Positions 10,926 to 22,629 are shown, counted from the stretch's first letter. The stretch: DNA of 64,000 nucleotides from Agriotes lineatus (GCA_940337035.1 CALNHX010003320.1:1-64000); one strand, 5' to 3'. Numbers and translations are program-made. The notes: generated by a model not told the origin, from the sequence alone.

Positions 10926-11014
10926 GAACAATGAATTTTGTTTCTTAAAATAAAATTTGTTAATATTTTATTAAAGTTTCAAACCAAAATAGCAAATATT
11001 GACATATTTATGTC

Positions 11015-11210
11015 GTTTTTTACTTCCCTCGTCTAAAAGACGAAAAAAGATCTTCACATTTCAGGGTCACTAGATGACGAAAAACAGGTTTTCTCAATTC
11101 CGTCTGTCTGTCTCTGTCTGTCTGTGGCGGTATAACTCAAAAACTATTTGTCGGAGGAAGACAATATTTTGCACGCACATTATATAGTGTTATGGTATTG
11201 GTACAGGGGT
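11015..11210 (+). repeat. Composite repeat fragment (GTCTG-rich block only)
   Basis: TTCCCTCGTCTAAAAGACGA, then CTCAATTCCGTCTGTCTG, then TATAACTCAAAAACTA and GGAGGAAGACAATATTTTGC, closely match the first block of the copies at 3.34 and 6.03 kb. The other blocks are missing. Confidence 0.7.
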
Positions 11211-12440
11211 CTAAAAATCAGATTAATAAGATTAAAATAATACAGTATTAAAATTTATAAAGATGAATTTAGATGTGAAGTGGATATCAAAATTATTAAG
11301 ATCCATTTAGAAAAGAAAGGAAATAAAATGTATAATTTAATTAAATGAAGCTAATTGAGAAACAGTAGGATTTTAACTTAATTTAATATCTGAAATGAAA
11401 TTGGAAGTTACTGAAAAATACTTTTCGAAATATACTATTTAACATAGTAGGTATTAATCAAATAATAAAGCTTTAATAGTGTGTTGGACTGAAAAAAATT
11501 AGCTAGATCACTAAGAAGATAGTTTTTTATTGATAAGAAAAAATTTTCAAAACCAAAATCACGTAATACAATTTTGTAAAATTTGAAATTAAGAAATAAA
11601 CCCTTTTAGAAGAGTTTTTCAAATAAATATTTGGCTTAATAAAAGGGTTAAGTTACATACAAATTGGCGTTATGAAGAAGACTACAAACTAAAATACTAA
11701 AGAAGAACATTAGAAAACTAGATAGATGTATACTAGAACGTGGTGAGAAAAGCAATTTAATACAATTATAATCTACAAAGACAAATAAAAATAAAGGAAT
11801 GTGAATTGAATTTATTGTGGAATTACATTTTTATCAACTGAATTGGATTACAAGAAACGCTTTACAAGAAAAGAAGATTACATCGACATCATTAGCACAG
11901 TAAGCAGATTTGTGGGGCTTGTGATCTCTGGTGGCTTGCCTCTGGTCAAGATTCGTGGTGGTCTATTTGTATGCATACTGTGGTGAAGCTGTATAAGCTG
12001 ATTCCTGTGGCAAACTAAGTTCCTGTGTTGATTTGGATCCGTATTTTGGACATCTTGGCAGTTGATTGTCAGTTGAGGCCTTCGCCGTGGATTTGAGTGG
12101 AGCAGTTTTTTAGCGTGGTCAGTTGCAGAGTCGGACGTACTGAGTTTAGCAGAGGAGAGTGTTAAGTTTAATAAAAGGTAACAGGATCCAGATAATTTAA
12201 AATAAGAACTGAAATAAAATAAAGAGAAAAGTCAGTTAATTTTAATTTAGGATGTACTTACTATTTGAGAATGTTGTATGACAAATGTAACGATGAAGTA
12301 TTTTTAATTGAATTTTCAAAACTAGTCTGAAGTGGCAGTTGACAGAAGTTTTAAGTTGTCATAATAATATAGGAACATCAAATTTCAGAATATAAGCAAT
12401 CTAGATTAAAAAGAACCCAATCTGATTTAAAGTCAAGTGT
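11211..12440. other. AT-rich sequence, no gene supported
   Basis: 11211-11870 is very AT-rich. 11880-12180 is less so, with GGTGG-rich words, but has no open frame or repeat that I can name. Confidence 0.45.
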
Positions 12441-13205
12441 ATTGTTACGATTCGCGTTCTTTAATTTAATGAACTATGTAGGAATATACTGTACTTTAGT
12501 TAGCTGTAAGCCATCTGTATAATAATTTAAGGTAAAATTCGTAGGAAAATGTCATATTTAAATTACAACAAGCGGATGTTTAGAAACGTGCCTTTCGCTT
12601 GGGAAGCTGGAGATATTCCAATCTCACGAATAAGCTTAGAGTAAGTTTAGGCAGCGTTTACTTCATAAACCGAAATATTGAGTGATGTATATGACCGGTA
12701 CGTGATTAGAAGAAGCAATGGTTGCAACTCGATCATAAAAACTATTTGCAGCTGGGACCAAATGCTTTTAGTAGAAATTTAAATCTTTATAGCGGTAATT
12801 TACTAAGGGTCCGAACAGGCCACATTTCACTGTGGGAAATCCTCAAGCTTGTAAAAATTCATAGAACTATTATGAACGGTCACGTCCGCGTAATGCCAAA
12901 TGTCCAAAATTTAGACCAGCTCTGATAGGTTATTGGGAACTTTGTAAACGCCCACCGAGCTTTCTTGGTCAGAATGGACTTAGAATTAAGTTAGTTAATA
13001 AGAAGATGTAAATACGTAAACTTAAGAATTCTGTAAACGGCAGAAAAATAAATGCAAGTATTTGTATCTACTTAAGTGTTCTTATTAATCTCAGTAGCTT
13101 TGGTCTTCGTGTCCGAGTGTGTTTCAATTAAAAGGATTGCCAGTTACCCCGACTTTAGGCGTCTCGCGATAGTATCTACTGGGGCTAGCAGAATAGTTAT
13201 TTAGA
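12441..13205 (+). other. Possible short spliced gene or LTR-like segment
   Basis: An ATG at 12549 opens 30 codons (ends IPISRIS) running into a consensus donor, AGA then GTAAGTTTAG, at ~12641. A TTTGCAG acceptor precedes 12754, after which a frame encodes about 57 residues to a TGA at 12923-12925; that frame is not in phase with the first exon by my count. AATAAA occurs at 13047. The segment starts TGTTACGATTCG, which suggested a solo LTR, but no matching CA end was found. No protein family is recognised. Confidence 0.2.
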
Positions 13206-13419
13206 CCACAAGTGTTAGAAGTGCAACTTTTTTTCACAAGTGTGCAGGGTTATTAAACGAGGCGCAGCCGAGTTTAATATTCCACACGCCTGAAGAATAA
13301 GCACGCTAACACGAGTTGTCTATAAGATTTTTTTAAATTTCATTAAATATTCAAATCCAAGCCTATTTTGTATAGAATTGTATTTGCCTTCATTTTAGTC
13401 AAGTGCGTTGGTCAGTTCT

Positions 13420-13461
13420 GGTAACTAAGGAAACGTCTATTGGTAACTAAGGAAACGTCCA
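13420..13461 (+). repeat. 21-bp direct duplication
   Basis: GGTAACTAAGGAAACGTC occurs twice in tandem, with one differing position in the linker. Confidence 0.8.
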
Positions 13462-13499
13462 ATTAGAATCATTTATTCCTAAATTAAAAACCACGACCT

Positions 13500-13580
13500 G
13501 CTGAATTGTTTGACAAACGTCACTGTGCTGAATTGTTTGACAAACGTCACTGTGCTGAATTGTTTGACAAAAGTTACTGT
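13500..13580 (+). repeat. 27-bp tandem repeat, three units, made from the element's terminal repeat
   Basis: Units start at 13500, 13527 and 13554, each GCTGAATTGTTTGACAAACG plus TCACTGT. The third unit has two changes. The unit is the terminal inverted repeat sequence of the surrounding transposon. Confidence 0.9.
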
Positions 13581-14133
13581 ATACGGCCTGGGCATATGTG
13601 AAGTTTCGCGATTCTCCGCAGAGCGCTGTATACCCATGAGCGGGAATTTCAAATTTGTAATGTAACATCAGTTACTACGTTGACTACAATGCAAATATTT
13701 GATTAAATTTTACGTTTCTTACAATTCTACAACAATAATATAACCCTCCCGTGTATTTTTTACTTAAATTTTCTATTGTGCTTCAGTTTCCTGCTAGTTT
13801 TTTCGTGTGTTTTCTCATTTACATTATTTACGTTCACAGTATAATTTCTTGATTAATTTATTCGTTATTATTGCTTATGATTTCGTTTAGTATTGTTAAA
13901 ATAGAAAGCGGTTCTACTACGTGCAAATATACCAATTGGGGAAGATCTTATCATGAATTTACCTCCAACTAAGTTTTACGAAGGAAACGGTCTGAAAGCT
14001 AAATTTAAATTATCGTACTGGTGCTTCAAACAAAGTACCTTTTTAGCGATTTCTATTTTTATTTAAATAGGTATCCATAAACAGCGGGAAAGAATTGTTA
14101 GTTGTAGCTTTCAAAAAAGGTGTTTCCGAGTAA

Positions 14134-14466
14134 CTACTTCTGGACGAAGACTATAAAATAACATTGCACTTCCTTTAGTACATTTTTAAGTACTACATTT
14201 ACAGATAGATATCTAATAAAACAAATAACTTTTAAATGTTTAATTTTAATTTTTTTACAATAAATTACACATAAACTTACAACCTTGCAATAAGACACAG
14301 AATAAAATACTTCATTACTATTACAACCTAGAACATCTTCCAAATTTGTAAGAAATGCAATTATCTGCATATCATGTGCTATTTTAGAACAAATGTGTGA
14401 GCTATCCAAAAAATACCTGCCTGAAAGTATGAATCCGTCTTCAACTACGAATTCTTGGAGTTCCAC
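14134..14466 (-). CDS. 110-codon frame inside the P-like element, unrecognised
   Basis: A minus-strand frame of 110 codons lies within the 13492-14771 element near its right end; the start I see is MELQEF, and the frame continues upstream of it. It has a mixed, protein-like N-terminal half (SSHICSKIAHDMQI, then LGCNSNEVFYS) and a Cys/Val/Lys-rich tail (KKIKIKHLKV). Its place, with ~550 bp of non-coding DNA to the far end, suits the C-terminal end of a transposase whose 5' part is deleted. The Lys/Ile-rich C-terminus vaguely recalls the ends of THAP/P-type transposases, but this is only an impression. Confidence 0.25.
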   Translation of the reverse strand: MELQEFVVEDGFILSGRYFLDSSHICSKIAHDMQIIAFLTNLEDVLGCNSNEVFYSVSYCKVVSLCVIYCKKIKIKHLKVICFIRYLSVNVVLKNVLKEVQCYFIVFVQK

Positions 14467-14984
14467 ACCTCTCTCAAGAAAAATATTAAAACTGTAGATG
14501 TCTAACGTACTTACACGATAAATATTAGATTACACTATTCATATTTATATTACATTCAAAACAATAGGTCCTTATCCTACTGATACTTCATTTAAAAAAT
14601 CATTTCTAAACACGAATTAGTCTTGACAGCCGTTGTCATTTAAATGTCATCGTGGGTATGTGGAGCCAAACGGCCAAAATTGGCGTTTTCTCCGAAATAA
14701 AAACAACAATGGATTTCAAAAAATTCCCAGGCCGTGTAAAGTGACATTTTCACACAATTCAGCAGGCCGTGTTAAAAACAAAGTATCACTTTTTTATACT
14801 GAGTGAAAAAAGTGGCACTTTACACACCGAAATTAATTTTAAAAAAAGCCTACTTTTTTAAATGGAATTTAAAAAAATAATTTTAATTATCCAATATAAA
14901 TAAATAGGGCAATTAAATTAATTAAAATTCAATTGTAATATAACATAACATAAGTTGGGCACACAAAGTAGAGTTAATCACCTT

Positions 14985-15490
14985 AACAATATCTACCTGG
15001 CGTGAAACCGAGAAAATTTCAGATAAATATATACAGGGTGAGCACCTTAACAAAATAAAATTTTGTTTATTTTTTATTTAATTTAGCAAGAAATACAAGT
15101 AATAATTTTTACATAGTGCAGGCTTTATTCTTACCAAAAATGGACCCCAATAGATACAGAATAAATGTTGTACGATACAAAAAGGAGCAACAAATTCGTG
15201 CGTTACTTAATACAGCTGGAACGCAGGAATTCAAAGGATCGGTGCTGCGTAGCTCAGGTAGAAGGTCCCGTTCCTTTGCAATACCCCATAAAACGTTCGG
15301 ACTGCATTCGCGGTCCGCCTGCTCTTCGAATTCGACCACCGGTAACGTTTTTTTATTTGAAAATGTATTTAATTTATTAAAAACGTACTCCTAACTTAAT
15401 TTCATTATTAAAATTATCTAATGTCACAATGTCGACGAGGGAAATTCTGGGTAAAGCATTTTACAGAATTTTTTATTAGTAACAGTTGGT
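14985..15490 (+). repeat. Composite repeat copy 3
   Basis: Starts with GGCGTGAAACCGAGAAAATT, matched in copy 2 near 6453, then ATACAGGGTGAGCACCTTAA, AGTAATAATTTTTACATAGT, a tRNA-like block (A-box-like TAGCTCAGGTAGAAGG at 15251; B-box-like CTTCGAATTCG at 15324), and a tail with AATGTCACAATGTCGACGAG. It ends near GCACCCTGTATA (~15499), the complement of the TATACAGGGTG start. The GTCTG-rich first block is absent. Confidence 0.65.
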
Positions 15491-15499
15491 TCCTCGCAC

Positions 15500-16324
15500 C
15501 CTGTATAAGATATTAGGTTTTTGGGAATAGCCTTTCAGCAGCTTACTATCTCAAAGAATGCCACCATCTGGGTTCTAGGGTCAAATTCTGATAAATCGAA
15601 TAATGGGCAGCAGTATATAGAAGGGTTTGCAAATTTGGTCTTTCTCTCTGAACGCATCTGCATTTAACGTCAGTCGAATTAAAGTTAATATTGTTGTTTC
15701 CCATCTTGTGCTTGTATACGTTTGCATATTAAATGAGTTTTTTTTATTAATTTACTCCGTATTTTATTTATGTAGGTGTGAGCGAAGCAATAAGATAAAG
15801 CTTCTTATAACATTGTATGTAACTATATTGTTTTATCCTTTGCCCATTATTTATTTGTTTTCCTACAAAAACCTCTTAACAGCTTGGGGAAATATGTAAC
15901 TACTTTTGTCTTTGTCTGATTAAATTCATATTGAAATCGCAGATAGTTGTAATGCGTATTTCATTCAACATGGTGGTAGAGATGGTGGTGTTCCTTTTCC
16001 TTTACGCTTAAATAGTCTCGTAATTCCTGAAGAAGCTATCCAGCCGTACGCAATATATTTTACCTAATAATCCAGTTCACAATTTTACAATTATTGTTGG
16101 CTTGAATTAGAAAAATGAAACATCAATAACATTTAGTTATCTAATTCGTAATTAACTTTCATCCTCTAAAGCACCTGTTACCACATTGAAATTGATAATA
16201 AATTCTGAATTGAAATTAAACCTATTAGCAAAAACACAACTTTAATATAGGAATTATATTGGTATCATTGTTATTATCACGTTATTTTCAAAATATCATA
16301 GTTGACATTTAAAAGGTTTATGTT
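15500..16324. other. AT-rich sequence, no gene supported
   Basis: A 90-codon plus-strand frame (15627-15899) is hydrophobic and low in complexity with no motif, so it is not called. Nothing else was seen. Confidence 0.5.
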
Positions 16325-16713
16325 TTTACTATACAAGTGGGATAACAGCATCAATAATATACGTGTGTGTAAGTTACAAACGAGTGCGTAGCAAGAGTTA
16401 TGTAAGCACACAAGTATATTAATGATGCATTATCACACTTGTATTGTACAAAATTTTATCTACGACTGCCTAAAATTGAGAAAAGTGCATTAAGAGAAAT
16501 GTCAGATCTGTCATTTTCAAAAATATTTTAGTAGGCAAATGTCATTATGTCATTGATTTGACACTATTTCAGTTACGTAATGAAGTCATTACACAACTCA
16601 GTTGCGTAATGAAACCATTACATAACTGAGTGGTGTAATGAGCTTCATTACCTAACTGAAATAGTGTCAAATGAGTGACGTAATGCGTTACTTATCCCAC
16701 TGGAGTAGATAAA
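16325..16713 (+). mobile_element. MITE with AGTGGGATAA ends, copy 1
   Basis: The termini TTTACTATACAAGTGGGATA and the complement of TTATCCCACTGGAGTAGATA form ~21-bp inverted repeats. Inside is an inverted segment with the CpG-bearing apex ACAAACGAGTGCGTAGC, a second one of alternating GTAATG/CATTAC words, and no coding frame. Copy 2 (26452-26841, opposite orientation) is nearly identical and copy 3 (54216-54600) is diverged. Confidence 0.8.
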
Positions 16714-16911
16714 ATACTATAATGTATTATGTATGTTTTAGTAAATAAAAATTGTACAGAAAATCGTACGACACTCATTAATGACCAATAGAAAAATTAG
16801 TTCACGAGCCGTAACCCAGACAACAACAAAATTTCTTGGAAATTTTTTGTAGGTAGGCATTGCTTCTTTTTAGGGTTTGTGTAGTTACGATTTTCTTACC
16901 GAATCTGCATT

Positions 16912-17049
16912 CGAGCATTAATTCATATCCGGAAATTATTTATCGTGCATTCCAACAACGTCCTAATTTGCCCTCGCGTCCCGCTCGGGCAAATTAATAC
17001 GACGTTGTTGGAACGCACTCAAAAAATTTCCGGAAAGAATTGATGCTCT
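16912..17049. repeat. Hairpin-forming inverted repeat
   Basis: Arms of ~62 bp (sharing GAGCATTAATTC/GAATTGATGCTC, TTTCCGGA, CCAACAACGTC and AATTTGCCC) surround a 13-base CpG-rich loop near 16974-16986. Probably a small foldback MITE; target duplications were not resolved. Confidence 0.75.
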
Positions 17050-18150
17050 TGTGAGATTATATATGAAAATTTAGTAATAATTACAATGCGTCTCTTTAGT
17101 TAATAACTGAACAATATGTTAATCAAAAATCTCCACATCGTTGTATTCCCAGCATTCCTAGTTATTAAGAACGGAAACAATGTTTATTCAAACCGCACGT
17201 AACATTAAGTAACTACGAGGTAATAAGAACTTAGAAGACAAATGTAGATCATTAACGGGTCTGATAGAGGTCTATTTATTCTGATCATCTATTATGGCTG
17301 CTTGGTCGAAACACTGTTATGTAAACTTCCAACAATTAGACCCACAAGTAGTTGCCACAGTGCACCGTGTCCAATTACTGATTATACAAGTAGAATTTAA
17401 ACAGGCCCTTTGTATGAACTACTGAATACCTTTGAGAACGATAGTTCGCAGTCACATTTAGTTCTGTTCATATAATAATTTCTAGGGGAGTGAGCACTTT
17501 TAAATTAAATGGTCTTGCTTTATCTAAATAATTTAATGCGTTTCAACTTCAGGCTTTTTCGCACTGCTATATAACTCTCTTTTACATTAACTTTAGGTGG
17601 TTTGCCTTGATTATTCTTAACAAGTTGGTTTAATGTTCTAAAAGGTTTGCTTCCTCACAACCCAAGTTTTATAACAGATGTCATCAAGATCGCATATTAC
17701 AGGAAACTGTAAACATTTAGTAGTTACATTCTAAGTGCATTCTGTATAATTGGAGTATTTCTCTAGAACGCTACGCAAAATTATTTCCCGAAGAAATTTT
17801 ATCTTTTGTATCCCATGTCTATTCCTTTTTTAAAGAGTTTTTCTGAAATTTCTACTAAAAAAAAGTTTTTCATGGTTGTATGACGATATCATAACGATCA
17901 AACATTTATGGGTCAATAGGAATGTCGATAAACAAAGATAAAATGTTGACAGTGTCTTTGTTGTGTTTGTGATCGCTTTTTAATTGCAAGTTTTAAGTAC
18001 CTATTTCTGATCAATACCTCGACGATCGGCGTCCTAAAACATGGATTCGCGCTTTGGGACGAGTTCCGTGTATATTATACACATCAATACTCAGAAATAT
18101 AATCTGTGCTTCTGGAGATTATTCGAAGATTTCTGCAAAAAAAGGGCTAC
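17050..18150. other. AT-rich sequence, no gene supported
   Basis: Moderately complex sequence with no named repeat; possibly host non-coding DNA. No open frame stands out. Confidence 0.45.
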
Positions 18151-18158
18151 GTTGTAGA

Positions 18159-18593
18159 TGAAAACATCTTTGTGGTACAATTGGCAAACGTTTATCAGAT
18201 TTCGAGCACAATATGAGAAAAAAAGACAGCTGTACTTATAAAGAGGGTGTAATCAAAACCAACTGCAGGAGAAATTTTACACAAAATTTAATGTAAGATT
18301 TGATCCTTTTAAAGACGTTGAGTTTCAACAAGCCCAAAAATCGCGCGACGTAAACGGAATTAACTTCAAGCATTCAGCGAGAATAGAAAAAGGAGCGTCG
18401 TTGCCTTTCGTCGAGAAGACTATATAAAAATGATCCGTTTATGGAATGAAAACACCCCCCAGGGACTGCAGAAGAAATTTTATCATGTAGCCTCGTTTGA
18501 GCTGGCGGTGCCCAACCAACAGTACGAAAAAAATGGTTGGCTGCAAATAAAGATAACAGTGATCACTGTCCATTGAGGTTAGTTTTATCATCA
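18159..18593 (+). pseudogene. Unrecognised decayed coding sequence interrupted by the LTR element
   Basis: From an ATG at 18159 a frame reads KTSLWYNWQTFIRFRAQYEK, hits a TAA, and continues in the same frame for about 61 codons (LQEKFYTKFNVRFDPFKDVE, then SRDVNGINFKHSARIEKG) to a stop at ~18428. A shift near 18410 leads to DYIKMIRLWNENTPQGLQKK and WLQIKITVITVH, ending just before the LTR at 18600. The balanced composition with many Lys, Gln, Phe and Trp is protein-like. It may be a transposon gene or a processed host gene; I cannot assign a family. Confidence 0.35.
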
Positions 18594-18599
18594 AAGCTT

Positions 18600-20507
18600 T
18601 GTTAAGTCATTTTGCCGTTGTAGATGCGTAATTGCATTTCACGCCTTTAGGGCAATTTGTTGCTATGTTAAAACCATTTTCAATCTTTGCGCACAAGTAC
18701 AACCTCACCTTCCGCACATTTGATTCAGGTCATTTTGGTATTTTAAATAGCCACCTAGGCTTTAGGGTAGCGTGCCCGTATGCTAAACCCTTTTAGTTAC
18801 TTATTTGGCTCCATCGCCTAATTCCAGAATCATGATTTTGCACATATTTAGCCCCAAACGCAGTATTTCTCGTCGGTTGGAGCGCCCCTCTGATGGCGCT
18901 TTGGCAGCCGAGCGTTATCGCTCGCAAGAATTCCGAATCTTCTAGAAAACACGCCGTTGCGGCGTGCTACCATTGTCGCCGGCATTAATTTGTTTTATGG
19001 ATCGCATCGCCATTGGCTGTCGAGAGTCACGTGGCAACGCCGTTTGGCTCACGCCACTTCAAGCGTCCTAACGCTTTTTACGGGCATTCAGCCGAGAGCC
19101 GTCGATCGAATAAGAGGTCGGATAGTGTGTGCGTTCGTGCGGCGCTCCCGCCCTTGGCGGGGGCGTCAGCCTTTTTCCCGTCGCGTGCTGCTTCAGCAAG
19201 TATGTGACAAACGGTTTCGCCTTAAGTGGCAGTTGATCGCAGCCCGTTGCAGAGAGCGTTCGTGTGGTGGTTGTGTGGGAGTTCCGATTTGTTTTCGGCG
19301 TAGCGTGGGTGCTTCTTGAGCCCAGTTCCTGCTCCCGTAAGTAAGGGATCGTGCCCCTTCATCTCGACCTTCGAGGATCTGTCCCGCAGAACGAAAGTGG
19401 CCCATTTTTCGTCGTCCAGTTGTACGCGTCCTGACGCGTCTCACGTCGCCATTATGGCGGATGTCCACTCATCCCTATAGCCGTCGAACATCGAATGTAC
19501 CTGCCACCTAAGACTGCAGCCTGTCGCAACTCAACTGTACCAGGCTCCCCAACCGCCTACATATTAAGGTATGTGTCTTTGAACTGATTACCGCTGTGAA
19601 CGCGAGTGTACCTGTCCCGCGGAGAGCATTTAAGCCCCACGTACGAGCTGTATTGGGACGCCGCGAGCGAGCCCGTCACATCTCTTGTGCCTACAGGCAC
19701 GGTCGTCATATTTGTACATTCATTCCAAATTACAGACTGTCTATGTTACAAGTGCTACTTTGTTCATTACTGTTTGCTGCATAAGGCGTCGCGCCCGCAT
19801 ATTTGTACATTCATTCCAAATTACAGACTGTCTATGTTACAAGTGCTACTTTGTTCATTACTGTTCAACATCTGTCGCTAGGTTTAGAGCGCGCGCCAGC
19901 TGGTGTTTTCTTAGATATAATCTATTTATAGATATAGGGCGACGCACTCCGCTGCCCCATTGTAACCCGTGAGTCAATACATGATTTGTTAGTTAAGGGA
20001 ACTATTGTTTTGTTTCGACTTGTGCATGTTCTGTTTCAGATAAGCGCCCCCTTCAGTGTAATGATTATTGTGCGACGGGACGAGGGAGCTTTGAGCGTAC
20101 AGGTGGGTGAGACAGCTGCGTAGTCGCGGTCGGATTGGCACCTAATTACAATCCTTGCATAAGGCAATCTCGAAATTGTTATTTGACCTTGCAACTCTTG
20201 AGTAATCCTATCGACGGAGTATTTTGCGTGCTTCGCTCCCGTCTAACCGTCCAGGCCCGGTTAGTCGGGTTAAGACAGGCTTGGTGGCGCCCTCATAATT
20301 TTGACATACCCTATATATATATATGCCGCAACACGCTTGCCCAGAACGTATCGTGTGACTCACGCCCGACTCCCTGAGCGTTCCAGCCGTGGCCTTTAGC
20401 CTATTTTTAGCCGATCTCAGGGCAAGTGTGCCAGTTTTTCAGGACTGATTCCGTGGTGCGATGCTCACTTTGGGTGGGTGTCGTAAAGTTCTTTTAATAC
20501 CGTAACA
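18600..20507 (+). repeat. 5' LTR, 1908 bp
   Basis: Starts TGTTAAGTCATTTTGCCG and ends TACCGTAACA. It contains a 67-bp direct repeat (19707-19773 and 19798-19864, period 91 bp) that is also in the 3' LTR, and a (TA)n tract near 20312-20322. Open frames of up to 120 codons (for example from 18957) are present identically in both LTRs, but have Arg/Ser-biased composition and overlap on both strands; I do not consider them genes. GC is higher than in flanking DNA. Confidence 0.92.
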
Positions 20508-20516
20508 GGCTAATTT

Positions 20517-20534
20517 TGTCGCTCAACGCGGGGC
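20517..20534 (+). promoter_or_regulatory. Primer-binding site, tRNA-Lys-like
   Basis: TGTCGCTCAACGCGGGGC lies 9 bases after the 5' LTR. It matches the tRNA-Lys type primer site used by gypsy-like and other retroelements at 15 of 18 positions as I recall that consensus. Position and match together support the assignment; the three mismatches leave some doubt. Confidence 0.6.
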
Positions 20535-22629
20535 CTTTCAGGCCTTTCTGGCTTTGCTTTGCTTAGCCTTGTTGTGTCATTTATATTGTTGTCACAAATG
20601 TTTTTTTTTCGTCATTTCGAAGTGATATGGACTGGTAAACCGTTTTTTTCTTAGTAGAATATTTTACCGAGCTTCTTTTCTTGTTTTCTATTTGTCTTTT
20701 CCTGATTTCTTCTGTATTCTATACGTCTTTTCTTGTCTTTTCTTGTTCTTAGTTTATTTTCATTAGTTTTCTTGACCGTGTATATGTTTTTTCTTAGTTG
20801 TCATTTGTCTTTACGTTTCTTTTCTTGTTTTCTTTATGTTTTTTCTTGTCTTTTCTTATTTTCTATTTGTAGTTTTGTGTTTTGTTGTTGTTTATCGCCT
20901 TTTTGAGTTTTCTTTTTGTGTTTTTCCATGTCTTTTCATATTTTGAGTATCTTTTTCGTCATTTTTACCGTCGTTTCTTGTTTTTCTTAGCCAGTTCATA
21001 CTACCGAGATCTCTCGTTGCATTTAGTGCAGATTTTATCTTGTATTAGTCGGATTTAGTACCAGATGTTGTTGAGTGAAGGTACCGACCTTGTTTTTTTT
21101 AAGTCTTTTCGAAGGCTTAATTGGGAGTTTCGATTCCCTGTCGCTTACATTGTTTAGCGTTGGGCTAAGTTGACATTTTTGTTGTACCGAACTGACGTTT
21201 ATCGATTTTGACGTTGATGATTACCGATTTTGACAATTTTTTTTTCTATCGTTTGGTGTTGTGCCGCGTTGATTTTTGGTGAGCAGGTTGGAATTCATTT
21301 TCAGCTTCATCACTGCGTTTTGGTTTGTTGATCAGTTGTGGATTGTTGTTGGTGTGCTTGGGGAGATTCGCTCGTGCGGTTATTACGTTCCTCAGGCCAT
21401 CTTCTTAGTTGGTTTGGTGTAGTTATTTTCGTTGGCCTTTATCTCATACTCATTATTATCATGTACCGCCCAACTTTGTTTACCGACTTCTTCATGGACA
21501 CCCCTAACAGTTATCGCAGTGTTTTGTACACTTACCGTCAGCATTTAACGAGTCTTTACCGCTGGTCGGAATGCTTCGTACTTGTTGACGTTTTGTTGTC
21601 ATTTACCGTACCCTTTTTGTCTGATGACGTCATGTCGTCAAGTATCGTGTTCTTTGTGAACAGTTTCGTTGAAGCTTCTGAGCTTTGTGTGGCGGCAGTG
21701 CACGGCTGTCCGCACGAGGTTTCTTGAGTGGAAAGATTTTGAGTGTTTAAAGGTTTTTGACTTTTTTTTGTAGTGATGCCCTGTTGTTTTCGTGGCCTAA
21801 CGCTCTTTTACCGTACCGTTGGCCGTCGCCATTTTCAACCACCTGTGTGGGATTACATAAAGAGAGCGTGTTTCTGGTCATTGTGTTTCGTGCAGACCCT
21901 ATCGTAGTAAGGTAGTCCCTTTGGGCCGCATGGATTTCTGAAAAGGATTTATTGGGCAGGCGTCATCGAACGCCTACACCCTTGGAGACTTGGTTCTTCC
22001 GGATTTTCTTTTGGTGTTCGGTGTTGGAGTCACTTTCGAGCTCGCGCTTTGCGGTTTAATAATCGACTTGGCTCCGGCATCGGCATTGATTGAGGATTTC
22101 GGTGGACTGAGTTTTTCCTATTACTGATTATGACTATTTTTGACAGTTTCTGTCACAACCATTTCCCTTTTTTTTTGGTGGTTCATCCTCTTCTCTTGGG
22201 TACTCATACCAGTTGTGGGATCCACACAATGCGCCGATCTCGTGACGCGCAGCGTGCCCTCTTCAGGTAACCCTTGGGTGGGACTTTGGACTTCCATTTC
22301 TATAACCCCCCCCCCATCCCTGTGTTCTTTTGGAACGGTTGGTCGGAAGTGTCCACAAGTGTAAGACTTGTTTGTACCCGATTTCGACAAAGTTTACGTA
22401 TTTTCTACTGGCGTATCCAGTCTTTCTTCTTCCTCTTCTCTCTTCTCACCTTTGCACCCTATCTGGTGGCCAGTCTGCGTAATCCCTTTGGGGGTGCACT
22501 CTATCGTATCGAATGTTGTTTTTTTGTTTTGTTCGTTTTTCGTTGTTGCGTTTTCGTTTGAGTTCTCGTTACGTTGTCGCAAAATGCCTCGTTGTTTTAT
22601 AAGAGACTTCGGGGAACTCTCTTTCAAGT
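20535..22629 (+). other. Internal region of the LTR element, T-rich and without pol
   Basis: 20560-21010 is a T-rich tract dominated by TTTTCTTG/TTTCTTGTC words. A 129-codon frame (21338-21727) contains a hydrophobic stretch after ~25 residues (SWFGVVIFVGLYLILIIIMY) but no known motif. None of the hallmark retroviral-type motifs, such as a zinc knuckle, DSG/DTG protease or YxDD, were found in any frame. Confidence 0.7.

Larger units (their letters stand above)
13492..14771. mobile_element. P-superfamily-like DNA transposon derivative with perfect 8-bp target duplication
   Basis: The left end CACGACCTGCTGAATTGT and right end (complement CACGGCCTGCTGAATTGT) form terminal inverted repeats of about 30 bp. 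Both ends are flanked by the identical octamer TTAAAAAC (13484-13491 and 14772-14779), so the boundaries are firm. An 8-bp duplication fits P or hAT elements; the CA start fits P better. The left TIR has been tandemly triplicated (13500-13580). At 1280 bp with one 110-codon frame it cannot encode a full transposase. A 65-bp relative made of just two such ends lies at 54749-54813. Confidence 0.75.

Noticed and set aside
12443..13160. Solo LTR beginning TGTTACG
   Set aside because: No matching CA terminus, target duplication or second copy was found.
15627..15899. 90-codon hydrophobic frame
   Set aside because: Low-complexity Phe/Leu/Tyr composition of AT-rich DNA, no start context, no family.
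18957..19319. 120-codon frame in the 5' LTR (and its twin at 22995-23357)
   Set aside because: Present in both LTRs simply because LTRs are identical; Arg/Ser-biased, overlapped by frames on the other strand, no motif.
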